Assembly (NCBI RefSeq): GCF_010645075.1
Contig: NZ_JAADZV010000003.1
Location: 124,001-188,000 of the forward strand
Source: Flavobacterium limi
GTDB lineage: Bacteria; Bacteroidota; Bacteroidia; Flavobacteriales; Flavobacteriaceae
Length of the DNA stretch: 64,000 nucleotides
Direction of reading: 5' to 3'
How positions within the stretch are numbered: position 1 is the first letter of the stretch; the number at the start of each line of letters is the position of its first letter. The notes under the pieces are model-generated. The model saw only the letters and a program-made list of their open reading frames with translations, had not been told where the DNA came from and ran no database searches. Position numbers and translations under genes: made by a program. Below, piece by piece: positions 9,401 through 17,427 of the stretch.

Positions 9401-10256
9401 AATCGTATTGATAAACCTTACGGTCTATTTGAAGCGCCATATACAATACCTCACTATTTGGCGAAAATTCTGCTCCATATGGCTGGTGTCCATTGTTTAT
9501 ATCTATAGGGTTTGATACGATACCTGTTGCAGTATCAAAATCAAATAACTGTGTCAGGGATAAAAATTGATGACATGCAACTAATTTTTTTCCATTGGGT
9601 GCTATTTTCATATAGCCCATTACATTATCCATTGACGAATCATCAACCACAACACCTGAGTTTGAAATTACAGGAGTTGAATTTATACCAGAGGAAGATA
9701 ATAAGTGAGCATAAAATGCATTGTTTTTCCAACCATGGGTAACAATCCAATAATCAATCCCATTTGCATGTTTTACCACTGAGAGTTTTTCGCACACAGG
9801 GGTAAAAATTGAAATGTTTTTATTAGCAGTCACAGCTCCCAGTCCTCCATCCAGGTTAATGTCTATTTCGCTATATTCTAATCCGTCAATTCGGGCATTT
9901 ACGGTGGTTGTAAATATATAAAACAAATTAGAAGAACCTGGCTTTTGAACAATTGTTGCAGATTGGGAACTGGAAGTATGTCCTTTCAAACCTGTTCCGT
10001 TTATCATGACCTGATGCTTTTTATTGTAAACAGTTATCCCATCTGTATAAAACATTAAATCACCATTACTGTCTGATAACGTAGCACAACCTTCTATAGT
10101 ATTCAATTGTCCATCTACAAGAGGGGTTACAGAACCATCTGTATGAAATTTAAGTCCAGCATTATTCCCAAAGTACCATGTACTTGCTTCTCCTTGAGAA
10201 AAAGAGAATGAAGTACAAAACATCAATAATACAGCGACCCGAAATTGTTTAATCAT
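6453..10256 (-). CDS. large secreted protein with PKD domain and T9SS type B sorting domain
   Basis: A 1267-residue protein exported by Sec (signal peptide MIKQFRVAVLLMFCTSFSFS) and then by T9SS. The N-terminal 350 residues resemble a propeller-like region (WYFGNNAGLKFHTDG, FSPNSEVLYMA). Near residue 395 is a PKD domain (SWDFGDGTASNTINPNHIY). Then come six units of roughly 80-100 residues, each opening with a CDD- or CDN-type acidic motif (CDDNNDGLHTFDL, CDDDIDGISIFNL, CDDEISGTNKDG, CDDNQDGLFAFD). The last 85 residues are a gliding-motility-associated (CHU_C) type B signal: FFTPNQDSHNDYWNI, IQIFDRYGKLLKQI, GWDGTYLG, LPADDYWY-like and a basic end. Likely a cell-surface or released adhesin. The function of the repeats is not known. 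Confidence 0.9.
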   Translation of the reverse strand: MIKQFRVAVLLMFCTSFSFSQGEASTWYFGNNAGLKFHTDGSVTPLVDGQLNTIEGCATLSDSNGDLMFYTDGITVYNKKHQVMINGTGLKGHTSSSQSATIVQKPGSSNLFYIFTTTVNARIDGLEYSEIDINLDGGLGAVTANKNISIFTPVCEKLSVVKHANGIDYWIVTHGWKNNAFYAHLLSSSGINSTPVISNSGVVVDDSSMDNVMGYMKIAPNGKKLVACHQFLSLTQLFDFDTATGIVSNPIDINNGHQPYGAEFSPNSEVLYMALQIDRKVYQYDLKAPNIALSQNLIATTPYFLGALQLGPNNKIYIANYNTSSLGVINNPNTLGLSCDLQASLVDLGGKKSILGLPSFCQSYFNPSFTVKKVCLGAATEFKLNASQGITSASWDFGDGTASNTINPNHIYTATGTFNVSVTVTNANGSSTKTKVITIYQTPTAKAPQDILVCDDNNDGLHTFDLRSQDTVILNGQDPNLFIVNYFVNNVAITSPGTYINTVPYQKETITAEVSNKANGECKSSATFGIDVFDTPLPNLPTVIPNLMSCDNTSVGSDIDGKATFDLTQRAAAILNGQSALQFVISYYKDSALTIPIVMPSSYKNTIAAETIFVKVVNKDNPNCIGTTSFNLKVYAMPTIVNVVDLKQCDDDIDGISIFNLEEAINKITVNSATETISFHKTLPDAQNNVNVISNASAYTNQIVSVDKVYVRVANANGCYRIAQLNLIVSTTQIPSTYSKTFTQCDDEISGTNKDGISKFDFSTVTNEIKNIFPSGQLLDVTYYQNIIDALAEKNAIADISNHRNTASPNMQRIFIRVDSKLNNDCLGLGGYITLKVESVPIVKKIEKKHCDDNQDGLFAFDTLSLEEELLNGLVDVTVSYIDQNNNLLPSPLPNPFVTTSQVVKVVVTNKTPTACSFNSTITFVVDDLPQVFPVDPALTNVCDDEEDPVLQDGKYAFDTSSFESSLLGNQTGMIVNYYDSSSNRLSSPLPNPFVTGSQEITVEITNPKNLHCSARATLAFVVNPVPKIMLSGEELVCSNLPTFTKQIDAGLIDLNTLNDFNYQWSWNGNVIPGETNYSLTINKEGIFTVDVSNKRTHCIRTRTIKVFASDIASNVVAVVNESNNIAVSVSGTGDYVYALDDQNGYYQEENTFVNVPSGIHTVFIKDQNGCGTVMKEVAVFGIPKFFTPNQDSHNDYWNIEGVNAASNGNSVIQIFDRYGKLLKQIDPMSQGWDGTYLGVQMPADDYWYVVKLEDNRIFRGHFALKR

Positions 10257-10563
10257 AATCCTATTAACTTATTCATAAATTATATTGCTTTGATAATAGT
10301 TGTTTTCTTTTATGATATTGAATAAACTTCCCAGCTAAGTCCGGTGCTATCAAATTGTAACTTCGTAAAGTACATTAAAATTTATTATCTTTTTTAAAAC
10401 AAAAATTCCAGAGCAGTAAGTCCAAGTTCATTGGGATTATTATCCAAGAACTTATAACACTAATCCTTAAAGGTTTATTTATATCATCGAATAAAGTATA
10501 TATAATTGGTAACACTTAATCCGAAATAAGTCTAACCAATTAATAGGATTTTTTTAAAACATA
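10257..10563. other. intergenic stretch upstream of the T9SS type B gene
   Basis: About 300 AT-rich bases holding the 5' region of the large secreted-protein gene and the 3' flank of the putative immunity gene. No TAnnTTTG box, terminator or small gene was found with confidence. Confidence 0.5.
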
Positions 10564-11052
10564 TTACTCTTTATTTTTTTTATCTTCAAAATTTGATAAA
10601 TAGGTGTTTAATAAAATAACTTCCTCTTCATTTATTAATCCTTCTTGTTGATATGGGACAATTACATCAGTTACAAAATCAAACTCCTGAATATTATTAA
10701 TTTTTTTACGTTTTAAAATTTTAACTAATTTATTTTCTCTTTTGTAGGGCAAGTTTTGTGCCTTTATTTCTTTCCAGAATTCTTCAACAAAAACTCCGCT
10801 TCCTTCTAGAAATGTGGTAAAAATATTTTCGTATACATATTTTAAACTTTGCATATTACAAAACTGTGGTTCTGGATTTAAGGCCATTTCTTTCCATTCC
10901 ATATATAAATCAATAAAATGATTAATTTGATTTTTATTTTCAGTTACATAATGTTCTTCCCACCCTTTTGGAGGAAATTTTTGAAGTACAGCTATTGCAA
11001 TGTCTGATGCTTTAGCAAGATTTTCTGATGCGATTTTATATTTGTCAGTCAT
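10564..11052 (-). CDS. hypothetical protein, probable immunity protein for the Rhs toxin tail
   Basis: A 162-residue soluble, mainly helical protein with no signal peptide and no family I recognise: MTDKYKIASENLAKASDIAI at the start, GWEEHYVTEN, and a charged C-terminus with EDKKNKE. It begins 33 bases after the stop of the Rhs C-terminal toxin fragment on the same strand. That is the standard place for the immunity gene of a polymorphic toxin. The immunity role is inferred from position only; the sequence itself does not prove it. Confidence 0.6.
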   Translation of the reverse strand: MTDKYKIASENLAKASDIAIAVLQKFPPKGWEEHYVTENKNQINHFIDLYMEWKEMALNPEPQFCNMQSLKYVYENIFTTFLEGSGVFVEEFWKEIKAQNLPYKRENKLVKILKRKKINNIQEFDFVTDVIVPYQQEGLINEEEVILLNTYLSNFEDKKNKE

Positions 11053-11085
11053 AATTTATTATATTTTTCGTTTAAATAATTTTTA

Positions 11086-14000
11086 TTAAAACAAAAGTCT
11101 TAATCCATATTCTATATATTTTGGTAAATTTCCATTGTTTATACCTATACCCCATATAGAATTCCCACTCATCCCTCTAGCATACCAATATTCTATTTGT
11201 AATTGTTCACTTCCTCGTATTGACCAATAAGAGGGATCACCCAATCTATTTGTATAACCTCCGTCTACAGTCGCTGGTAAAGAGCTAGTAAGTACTGCAT
11301 CTCCATAACCAATCATATGATGTCCGGCATCCCTTTGTTTTACTATTTGTTCTGGGGTACCAACACCACTAGATCTGCCCACATAAACTTTCGAACCATC
11401 CAAACTTGTTTTTGTATAGGTTACATAATGAAAACCTTTGGGGTCAAGTGATCTGTTTATTGCATCTACAATTTCTCTTGTATCCTCTAATATAACTTCT
11501 CTATTATTCAATAACCAAATACCTGTTCCAATTCCAGCCACTACTGGTATAAGAACATCATCGGCTACACCTATTACAGTTGCATCATCTGCGACTAAAA
11601 CTGCTGTTGCACTACCAGCATATTCAAGGGCTTGATTATTATATCTTGATGAATTTGAACTCTCATTAGAAACGTATGGATGCAAATCTTTATTCCCCAC
11701 ATCCGCTGCACTAATCCCTAACTCAGGTGGTTTATTATAATTATCTAAATAATTATTCGTAAAATTTGTAGCCACTGTCGATGCTCCAATCGACGCTCCT
11801 TTTGCAGCAATATTTAAATATGCAGAGGAATTCCATTTTGCAGGATTTAATTCGCCTCCACTAGCATAAGCACCGCTTACATATGCAGCAAATAAATATC
11901 CAACAACTACATTCCAAAATTCACCGCTTGGATCTGTATACTTAAGAGGATTATTTAAAACATAGCCATAGCGATTATAATTCTGGCTATCAAACGGATT
12001 CTGAATATTATTGTCTGCTTGTATAAAACGACGCAATTTAGGGTCATATAAACGGCCGTTCATATGTATAAAACCTACACTCTGCAAGTGTTCATGACCG
12101 GTATATCCTCTGTCTAAAAGTGTTAAACCTGTAAGTGTATTCCCTGCACCGTCAAGCACTTTAATAATATTACCCCAAGGGTCAAACAAACGTTTTTCAA
12201 CAATTGTTCCTGCCTGATTACTAATGGCTATAATGGATTCCTGATAATCACGATGCAAATATAAATAATTTTGATTACTTCCTCCGTCACTCTTAAATAC
12301 TACTGGTGCAGAATATCCATCACCTCCAATATAAGTAATAAATTCTACTTCTCCAGTTATTTTATTTTCTTTAATTTCCATAGTACCATCACCAGAATAG
12401 TATTTACGGTAAGGTCGTAACAATTTATCCTGGACTCCTCCATAAAATATAGTACTGCGATCATTATTGTCATTATAATTAAAACTTACTTTCTCAACAC
12501 CTGTATCTTCAATCTGATAAGGGCTGTTAAAAGCATTATAAGTAACAGTCTGCGCTGGTTTGCTTTGATAATAAGGCAGAGCATTAGTACTAATGTCAAT
12601 CGATGAATTTTGATACACTTTTCCACTGGTTGGATAATTATAAGTACCCAAATCATTTGATGTAATTCTTCCTTTTGTATCATATCCTTGCAAAGCGGGA
12701 ATTTTTCTTTTTCCAACAACGTTATCGAGGATGAATACATTTAAAGAGGTTGTATTCACCTTCTCTATTCTTAAAATTACATTCGTATACTGAGTTACAG
12801 TATGGCTTAGGGTGTAACCGATACTAGTTGATGCTATTGTCCCTTTTAGATATTTAACCGTTGCTAATGAGACCGGATCCTGTTCCTGAATATAAACATT
12901 ATAAGAGTCTGAACCGAGTATCCTTCTCAGATCAAAAGCTAAAGTTATTCCATCGCCCAATTTTGCTCCTGTAAGCAACGTTCTCTTTACTGTACCTCCT
13001 GCATTTGTGATCTGAACGCTAAGTGCACCGCCTGAGCTGGATATTCCGGAAACATTTTCTCCCTGATAACCTTCAACATTCGAAGTATTAAACGTATTGC
13101 TTAAAAATTGTTCAAGCGTAATAATCTCAGTAAGTCGATCTAAAGAATCATATTTAAACTCTTCCGGATAATCAAAAAGGTTGGTTTTTCTACTGTTCAA
13201 ATTTCCTTTTTCACGATCAAAAAAGTTTTCCAGCTTTAATAAGTTTGTTGTTCCGAGTGTAAATTCCTTACTTGTATTATATCCGTCACCATCATGTTTA
13301 TTTGTTACAATAATACCATTCCCAAATGTACCCCAACCTAGTTCTCCATTAAAATCGATATTATCTTTTTGCCACAAAACAGTTGTGCCATCCAAAATCT
13401 GATAAAAGCTACCGTTCTGATACGTTCTTTTTAGGGTTTTACTGCTTGTTTTGCCTCCAGCTGTAGAGATGGAAGTTTCTGTGTCAATTCTTCCAAAATG
13501 ATCATATGTAATAGCTTTTGTAAATGCTGCATATGGTGTATTTTCTGCTATTTTGTCATTTCTATGCAAGCTATCATAAAAATATGTCTTGGTTGTCTTG
13601 ATGCCTCCATTCCAGTTATCTGTGAATTCACTACCTGATATCTGCTTTAAGGAATTATACGAATAAATCGTTTTAGAATCCGTATTTGTTCCCAGGATTG
13701 TTTTTTCTTCTAATCTTCCGAGAGAATTTAATTTGTAATTGGTAATTCCATTATTGTTTTCTTCTTTAATAAGCTCATTAAAATCGTTATAAGTGTATTT
13801 GTATGTCCCTGCTGAAGGATCTTCGAGTTGAGTTTTCCTTCCCCATTTATCCTGAAGTATTTTTGTTTTTATCCCATCTACATCAGTTTCTTTCAAATTG
13901 CCATTTGCATAATAACTGTATTTGATTGTGCCTCCAGGGCTGTCAATTACTTCAATAACATTTCCAATAGCATCTTTTGTTATTTTTTTTGTTTTAGATC

Positions 14001-14430
14001 CATCATCAGCAGTGCTGGTCAGTCCTGAATATGTAATATTAGCGCGAAGACCAGTGGGAGAAATCTGCTGAATTACCCTTCCGTAAACATCATATATTTT
14101 TTGAAACCGGCGAATAGAGCCCGCTTTATATGGTACACCTTCCGCAATAATCCTATCATAAATATCATGAGTGTAATTTTTAGTAATATAATAACCACTC
14201 ACATTTGCTTTTACTACTTCATTTATTTTTCTGCCAAACTCATCATATTTCTCGGAAGTCTCAGTACCGTCACTGGAAACGGCAGATAAAACCGTAGAAT
14301 TGTCCACAATATTATTCGTGTAAGTATATGCTATTGTATTTTGAAGATAGTCTGTGGCTTTAATTTTTCTGAACCACGAATCACATTCATATGTTGATGT
14401 TTGCCCGTAAGGATTTGTTTCTGTCTTCAA
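11086..14430 (-). CDS. Rhs/YD-repeat protein, C-terminal fragment with toxin-like tail
   Basis: The frame is open from 14727 downward; the first conventional codon is TTG at 14430, but YD-repeat coding (TYDSSGRFLTSKTD, YYPNGTLKTETNPYG) continues upstream of it, so this start is artificial. Numbered from 14430 the fragment has 1114 residues. Many YD repeats occupy 1-700. The Rhs-associated core is near 690-838 (RLFDPWGNIIK, LYDPKLRRFIQADN, NRYGYVLNNPLKYTDPSG). About 276 variable residues follow. The last ~115 (KVYVGRSSGVGTPEQIV, KQRDAGHHM, RGSEQLQIEYW) look like a GIY-YIG-type nuclease: a KVYVG strand, then Arg, His and a late Glu. The nuclease call is a pattern-level inference. The upstream part lies in another frame. 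Confidence 0.8.
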   Translation of the reverse strand: MKTETNPYGQTSTYECDSWFRKIKATDYLQNTIAYTYTNNIVDNSTVLSAVSSDGTETSEKYDEFGRKINEVVKANVSGYYITKNYTHDIYDRIIAEGVPYKAGSIRRFQKIYDVYGRVIQQISPTGLRANITYSGLTSTADDGSKTKKITKDAIGNVIEVIDSPGGTIKYSYYANGNLKETDVDGIKTKILQDKWGRKTQLEDPSAGTYKYTYNDFNELIKEENNNGITNYKLNSLGRLEEKTILGTNTDSKTIYSYNSLKQISGSEFTDNWNGGIKTTKTYFYDSLHRNDKIAENTPYAAFTKAITYDHFGRIDTETSISTAGGKTSSKTLKRTYQNGSFYQILDGTTVLWQKDNIDFNGELGWGTFGNGIIVTNKHDGDGYNTSKEFTLGTTNLLKLENFFDREKGNLNSRKTNLFDYPEEFKYDSLDRLTEIITLEQFLSNTFNTSNVEGYQGENVSGISSSGGALSVQITNAGGTVKRTLLTGAKLGDGITLAFDLRRILGSDSYNVYIQEQDPVSLATVKYLKGTIASTSIGYTLSHTVTQYTNVILRIEKVNTTSLNVFILDNVVGKRKIPALQGYDTKGRITSNDLGTYNYPTSGKVYQNSSIDISTNALPYYQSKPAQTVTYNAFNSPYQIEDTGVEKVSFNYNDNNDRSTIFYGGVQDKLLRPYRKYYSGDGTMEIKENKITGEVEFITYIGGDGYSAPVVFKSDGGSNQNYLYLHRDYQESIIAISNQAGTIVEKRLFDPWGNIIKVLDGAGNTLTGLTLLDRGYTGHEHLQSVGFIHMNGRLYDPKLRRFIQADNNIQNPFDSQNYNRYGYVLNNPLKYTDPSGEFWNVVVGYLFAAYVSGAYASGGELNPAKWNSSAYLNIAAKGASIGASTVATNFTNNYLDNYNKPPELGISAADVGNKDLHPYVSNESSNSSRYNNQALEYAGSATAVLVADDATVIGVADDVLIPVVAGIGTGIWLLNNREVILEDTREIVDAINRSLDPKGFHYVTYTKTSLDGSKVYVGRSSGVGTPEQIVKQRDAGHHMIGYGDAVLTSSLPATVDGGYTNRLGDPSYWSIRGSEQLQIEYWYARGMSGNSIWGIGINNGNLPKYIEYGLRLLF

Positions 14431-14713
14431 AGTTCCGTTGGGATAATAAGTAAAAGTAGTCTGTAATGATTCAATATCTGTCTTTGAAGTTAAAAAGCGT
14501 CCAGATGAATCATATGTCCAACTTGCTGTTCTGGAATCTGGCCCGGCTGTTATTTTTTTTGATGTTATATTACCATATAAGTCATAAGTATTATACTCTG
14601 TTACATAATTCGTTGTAGCATCTGCCCTTTTTTCAACCCGGGAAAGTAATTGATCCGAATTGTATGTGTATTTTTCTTCGCTCGTCGCTACATGTCCGTT
14701 GTAAGAAACTGTT

Positions 14714-15859
14714 TTAATTTTGCTTTTTTAGCCTGCCTACTATGTAAGGAGTCACACTAGGATCCTGATAAGCTGCATCGGTTACAGTAGTTTGTACAGT
14801 TGATGCATTATCTTTCACTAAGGTTGTCACCTTAAGAGGATTTTTATACGAATCAAAATCTGTTATTGTCTCAGTACTTGTGTTAGTTAATCCATCAAAT
14901 TGTATTGATGATGTATTTTTAAGTTTAAAAACTTTATTGCTTTGTAATGCGTCTTCCGGTGAATTATATCCCAAAATTGATTTTGATATAAAAGTTGTTG
15001 GCGTATTATCGGAAGGTAAAGCCAAACCTACTACACTGTACTTTTCAACATTTGCTCCTCTTAAAAGAAAATTATTCTTAGACACTCTAGAAACTACAGG
15101 AGCATCATAATCATTATGTAAATTGGTACTCATAGTTGCTCGGAATCCTAGAAAACCTAATCCCTCAACATTCATCATTGCACCAAAATATTTAAAAAGC
15201 CTTTTCGAATGTGCTTTATTCGGATAATATATTTGAGAAACCACATTAAAGTTCGGGCTTGTTTGGATTGCAAGGTTTGGATATAACTCAGAATCACCCC
15301 CTTCATAAACACCATTACCATTTTTTAATGGACTATAAGTTATTTCTTCTTTCACTCCATTACCCAAAGTTATATTTTTTAATAAATGCTGATCAGTTGA
15401 AAAACAGTTGTTTGAAAAAAATGAAACTCTTGCACCCAATAAAGCTAATTCCATTTTACTGGGATCAGTTTTGTTCTTCCTACTAAAAAGGGGAGCTAAT
15501 GTAATATCAAAGTGGTTATCATCATCAGGAAAAGAGTCTTCAGTATCATAGGGTACTAAAACTCGTGAATATTTGTGATTTAACCATACATTAGGAGTTG
15601 TACCTCTCCGATAAAAACAATTAATTTCAATAGAAGATGATTTCTCTGAGTAACCATATGGCTCCTTATACGAACCAAATCCCTTTGTAGTTGGCTTAAT
15701 TCTTAGAATATCATCTTTGCCATCGCCATTAAAATCCATAGCAAATATTTGTAAATTAGACACATTGGGATACTCCGGAATATCAAAAGATGAAGGTAAA
15801 AATTCCTCGATAAAATACTTCCCACCAGTTGATATTAAAATTTTCCGTAACATAACCAA
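14714..15859 (-). CDS. Rhs gene, N-terminal fragment with VCBS/FG-GAP repeats
   Basis: Upstream part of the broken Rhs gene. The listed start is a TTG inside coding sequence; the frame extends another 49 codons to 16006 with IGDFNGDGKSD, so it is not a true start. Two calcium-loop-like FG-GAP repeats (DFNGDGKSD, DFNGDGKDD) are followed by a region typical of SpvB/TcdB-middle proteins (GNGVKEEITYSPLKNG, YPNLAIQTSPNFNVV, GFLGFRATMST). The frame ends at 14714, just past the A6 tract, with GRLKKQN. A functional product from this fragment alone is unlikely. Confidence 0.65.
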   Translation of the reverse strand: MVMLRKILISTGGKYFIEEFLPSSFDIPEYPNVSNLQIFAMDFNGDGKDDILRIKPTTKGFGSYKEPYGYSEKSSSIEINCFYRRGTTPNVWLNHKYSRVLVPYDTEDSFPDDDNHFDITLAPLFSRKNKTDPSKMELALLGARVSFFSNNCFSTDQHLLKNITLGNGVKEEITYSPLKNGNGVYEGGDSELYPNLAIQTSPNFNVVSQIYYPNKAHSKRLFKYFGAMMNVEGLGFLGFRATMSTNLHNDYDAPVVSRVSKNNFLLRGANVEKYSVVGLALPSDNTPTTFISKSILGYNSPEDALQSNKVFKLKNTSSIQFDGLTNTSTETITDFDSYKNPLKVTTLVKDNASTVQTTVTDAAYQDPSVTPYIVGRLKKQN

Positions 15860-16036
15860 GAAAATATCACTTTTCCCATCACCGTTAAAATCTCCTATTA
15901 CAATAGGAAATTCAAGCGGGCTATTATGACTTTGATCAGCGATATCACCAGGTATATTTTGCTGCCAGCGTATAATTTTACTTAATACTTGGGTAATTTT
16001 AAATTTTCAGGAATTTATTTTATAAAATAATTACAA

Positions 16037-16044
16037 TAACTTTG
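16037..16044 (+). promoter_or_regulatory. -7 box upstream of a small gene
   Basis: TAACTTTG matches TAnnTTTG and lies 28 bases before the ATG at 16073. No TTG is found 19 bases upstream, so this is a partial match. Confidence 0.45.
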
Positions 16045-16072
16045 TAGTCTCACAAGCAATTACAGAAACAAC

Positions 16073-16330
16073 ATGGATATAGTCAAATTTAAAATCACAT
16101 CGAAAACCATAAAAGTAGAAGTGCGCAATTCCAACAATTATGTTTTTAATTTTAATACGGCTTTAGAAATTGCAAAAGAAGACAGAGATGTTTTACTAAA
16201 ACTATACAATGCCCTGGATATTCTTTTTAAGAAAGAAACTCCAAGCGAAATAAAAAACTACATTTCACCAAACCAGACCAATATATTAGACCAGATTTCT
16301 GCTGCTGATAATTTAGAACAGGAAAAATAA
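16073..16330 (+). CDS. small hypothetical protein
   Basis: An 85-residue acidic/charged protein (MDIVKFKITSKTIKVEV, then a helical middle with EDRDVLLKLYNALDILF and an acidic C-terminus). There is no signal peptide, membrane segment or family that I recognise. Support for its being a gene is an ATG 28 bases after a TAACTTTG -7 box and a possible terminator downstream. It is divergent from the Rhs remnant and faces the end of the LacI-type gene. Confidence 0.6.
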   Translation: MDIVKFKITSKTIKVEVRNSNNYVFNFNTALEIAKEDRDVLLKLYNALDILFKKETPSEIKNYISPNQTNILDQISAADNLEQEK

Positions 16331-16335
16331 CATTG

Positions 16336-16391
16336 ACACATCAAATTATACTAACACGCAGCTGAGGAAATTAAAAAAATGATGTGTTTTT
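16336..16391 (+). terminator. possible terminator after the small gene
   Basis: ACACATCA (16336-16343) pairs with TGATGTGT (16380-16387), followed by Ts. The 36-base loop is long, so this is a weak call. Confidence 0.35.
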
Positions 16392-16404
16392 ATTATATAC
16401 AGAC

Positions 16405-17427
16405 TTACATATAATTTTCTTTTACAATTATATCCAATGGTATAAAGTGTACTGCATCTAAGTTTTCCTCTAAAATAATTTTTTTATAGAGGTAATTCAC
16501 TCCCATATACCCCTGCTCTTGAGGTTTTTGATTAATTAAGAAATCAATTATTCCAGAATTTAAGTGTAGAATGTTTTCTTTTAAGAGATCATAGCCAATT
16601 ATCCTTATTCCCTTAATGTTTTGCTTCTCTAAAAACTGAGCCACAACGTAAGCCCTGGAGTTAGGAACAAATATGCTGCTAACATTCTTAAACATTTCCA
16701 GATTTAGCAGATTTACATCAGGATTTTTGATCGTAATTTCAGAAAAACTAAAATTAGTCAGTTCCGGATGCTCTTCAAAAAAAGTATAAAATCCTTTAAT
16801 ACGCTGTAAATAAACGGAGGTATTATCTATTTCTTTAGCGATCTTAACTATAAGTACATTTCGCTTATTCCTAACTGCAAAACTAATTAGCCGTCCTGCA
16901 AGATATCCGCTTTTAAAAGCATCCTGACCAATATAATAATGATCTATTTTATCTTTAATATCGGAGTCAATCATTGCTACCGGTTTATTTTTCTTCTTAT
17001 AGTCGTCTAAAAACATTAGCGATTCCTCATGAAAAATTGGAGAAAAAAGTAATCCGTCACATTCAAAATCAAGAACCTTAGCAACCATTTTTTGAAATGA
17101 TAAGCTATCGAAATCATAAAGAAAATAATGCAGTTCAACACCAAATTTCCCAAACTCTTCTGCAGCTTTATTCACTCCGTTGAGCTGACTCTCCCAATAT
17201 TCAAACTTCTCAGTCTTTGGCAAAAAAACAGCTATTTTACATTTCTTATTTGAAGCCAGATTGCTTGCAAAAATATTTCGTTTAAACCCATGTTTTTTAA
17301 TTATGGCATTTACTTTATCTATATTCTCCTGCGAGACCTGACCACGCTTGTGAATAATCCTGTCCACTGTTCCAGGCGAAACATTGGCTAGCTCTGCTAT
17401 TTTTTTGATTGTTATGATATTCCTCAG
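16405..17427 (-). CDS. LacI family transcriptional regulator of the pectin locus
   Basis: DNA-binding regulator with an N-terminal LacI helix-turn-helix (ITIKKIAELANVSPGTVDRI) and a periplasmic-binding-protein-like sensor domain (KIAVFLPKTEKFEYW, DGLLFSPIFHEES, IRIIGYDLL). The complete HTH lies upstream of the first conventional start codon: the GTG at 17367 is inside the recognition helix (TVDRII) and would destroy it. The frame is open back to 17442, after a TAA at 17443-17445, and contains no ATG, GTG or TTG there. CTG at 17427 is the best candidate, giving LRNIITIKKIAEL and 340 residues. It probably controls the adjacent pectin genes through AATCGATT operators. The inducer is likely a pectin-derived sugar (inference). 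Confidence 0.82.
   Translation of the reverse strand: MRNIITIKKIAELANVSPGTVDRIIHKRGQVSQENIDKVNAIIKKHGFKRNIFASNLASNKKCKIAVFLPKTEKFEYWESQLNGVNKAAEEFGKFGVELHYFLYDFDSLSFQKMVAKVLDFECDGLLFSPIFHEESLMFLDDYKKKNKPVAMIDSDIKDKIDHYYIGQDAFKSGYLAGRLISFAVRNKRNVLIVKIAKEIDNTSVYLQRIKGFYTFFEEHPELTNFSFSEITIKNPDVNLLNLEMFKNVSSIFVPNSRAYVVAQFLEKQNIKGIRIIGYDLLKENILHLNSGIIDFLINQKPQEQGYMGVNYLYKKIILEENLDAVHFIPLDIIVKENYM

Larger units (their letters stand above)
11086..16006 (-). pseudogene. Rhs/YD-repeat gene, 5'-truncated and frameshifted
   Basis: Two reading frames together make one Rhs gene. The first, open from 16006 to 14714, has FG-GAP/VCBS repeats (IGDFNGDGKSDIFLV, AMDFNGDGKDDILRI) and runs into GRLKKQN then stop. 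The second continues as KSKIKTVSYNGH. Removing one A from the A6 tract (14724-14729) joins them as GRLKSKIKTVSYNGH, the expected continuous sequence. Upstream, the frame ends at a stop at 16007-16009 with no start codon, no signal peptide and no SpvB-type N-terminus, so the 5' end of the gene has been lost. A divergent small gene starts only about 65 bases beyond. The remnant is about 4.9 kb. Confidence 0.8.

Noticed and set aside
14721..14731. Programmed -1 frameshift at A AAA AAG in the Rhs gene
   Set aside because: The heptamer is present, but the downstream frame needs a +1 shift, so -1 slippage would give the wrong frame.
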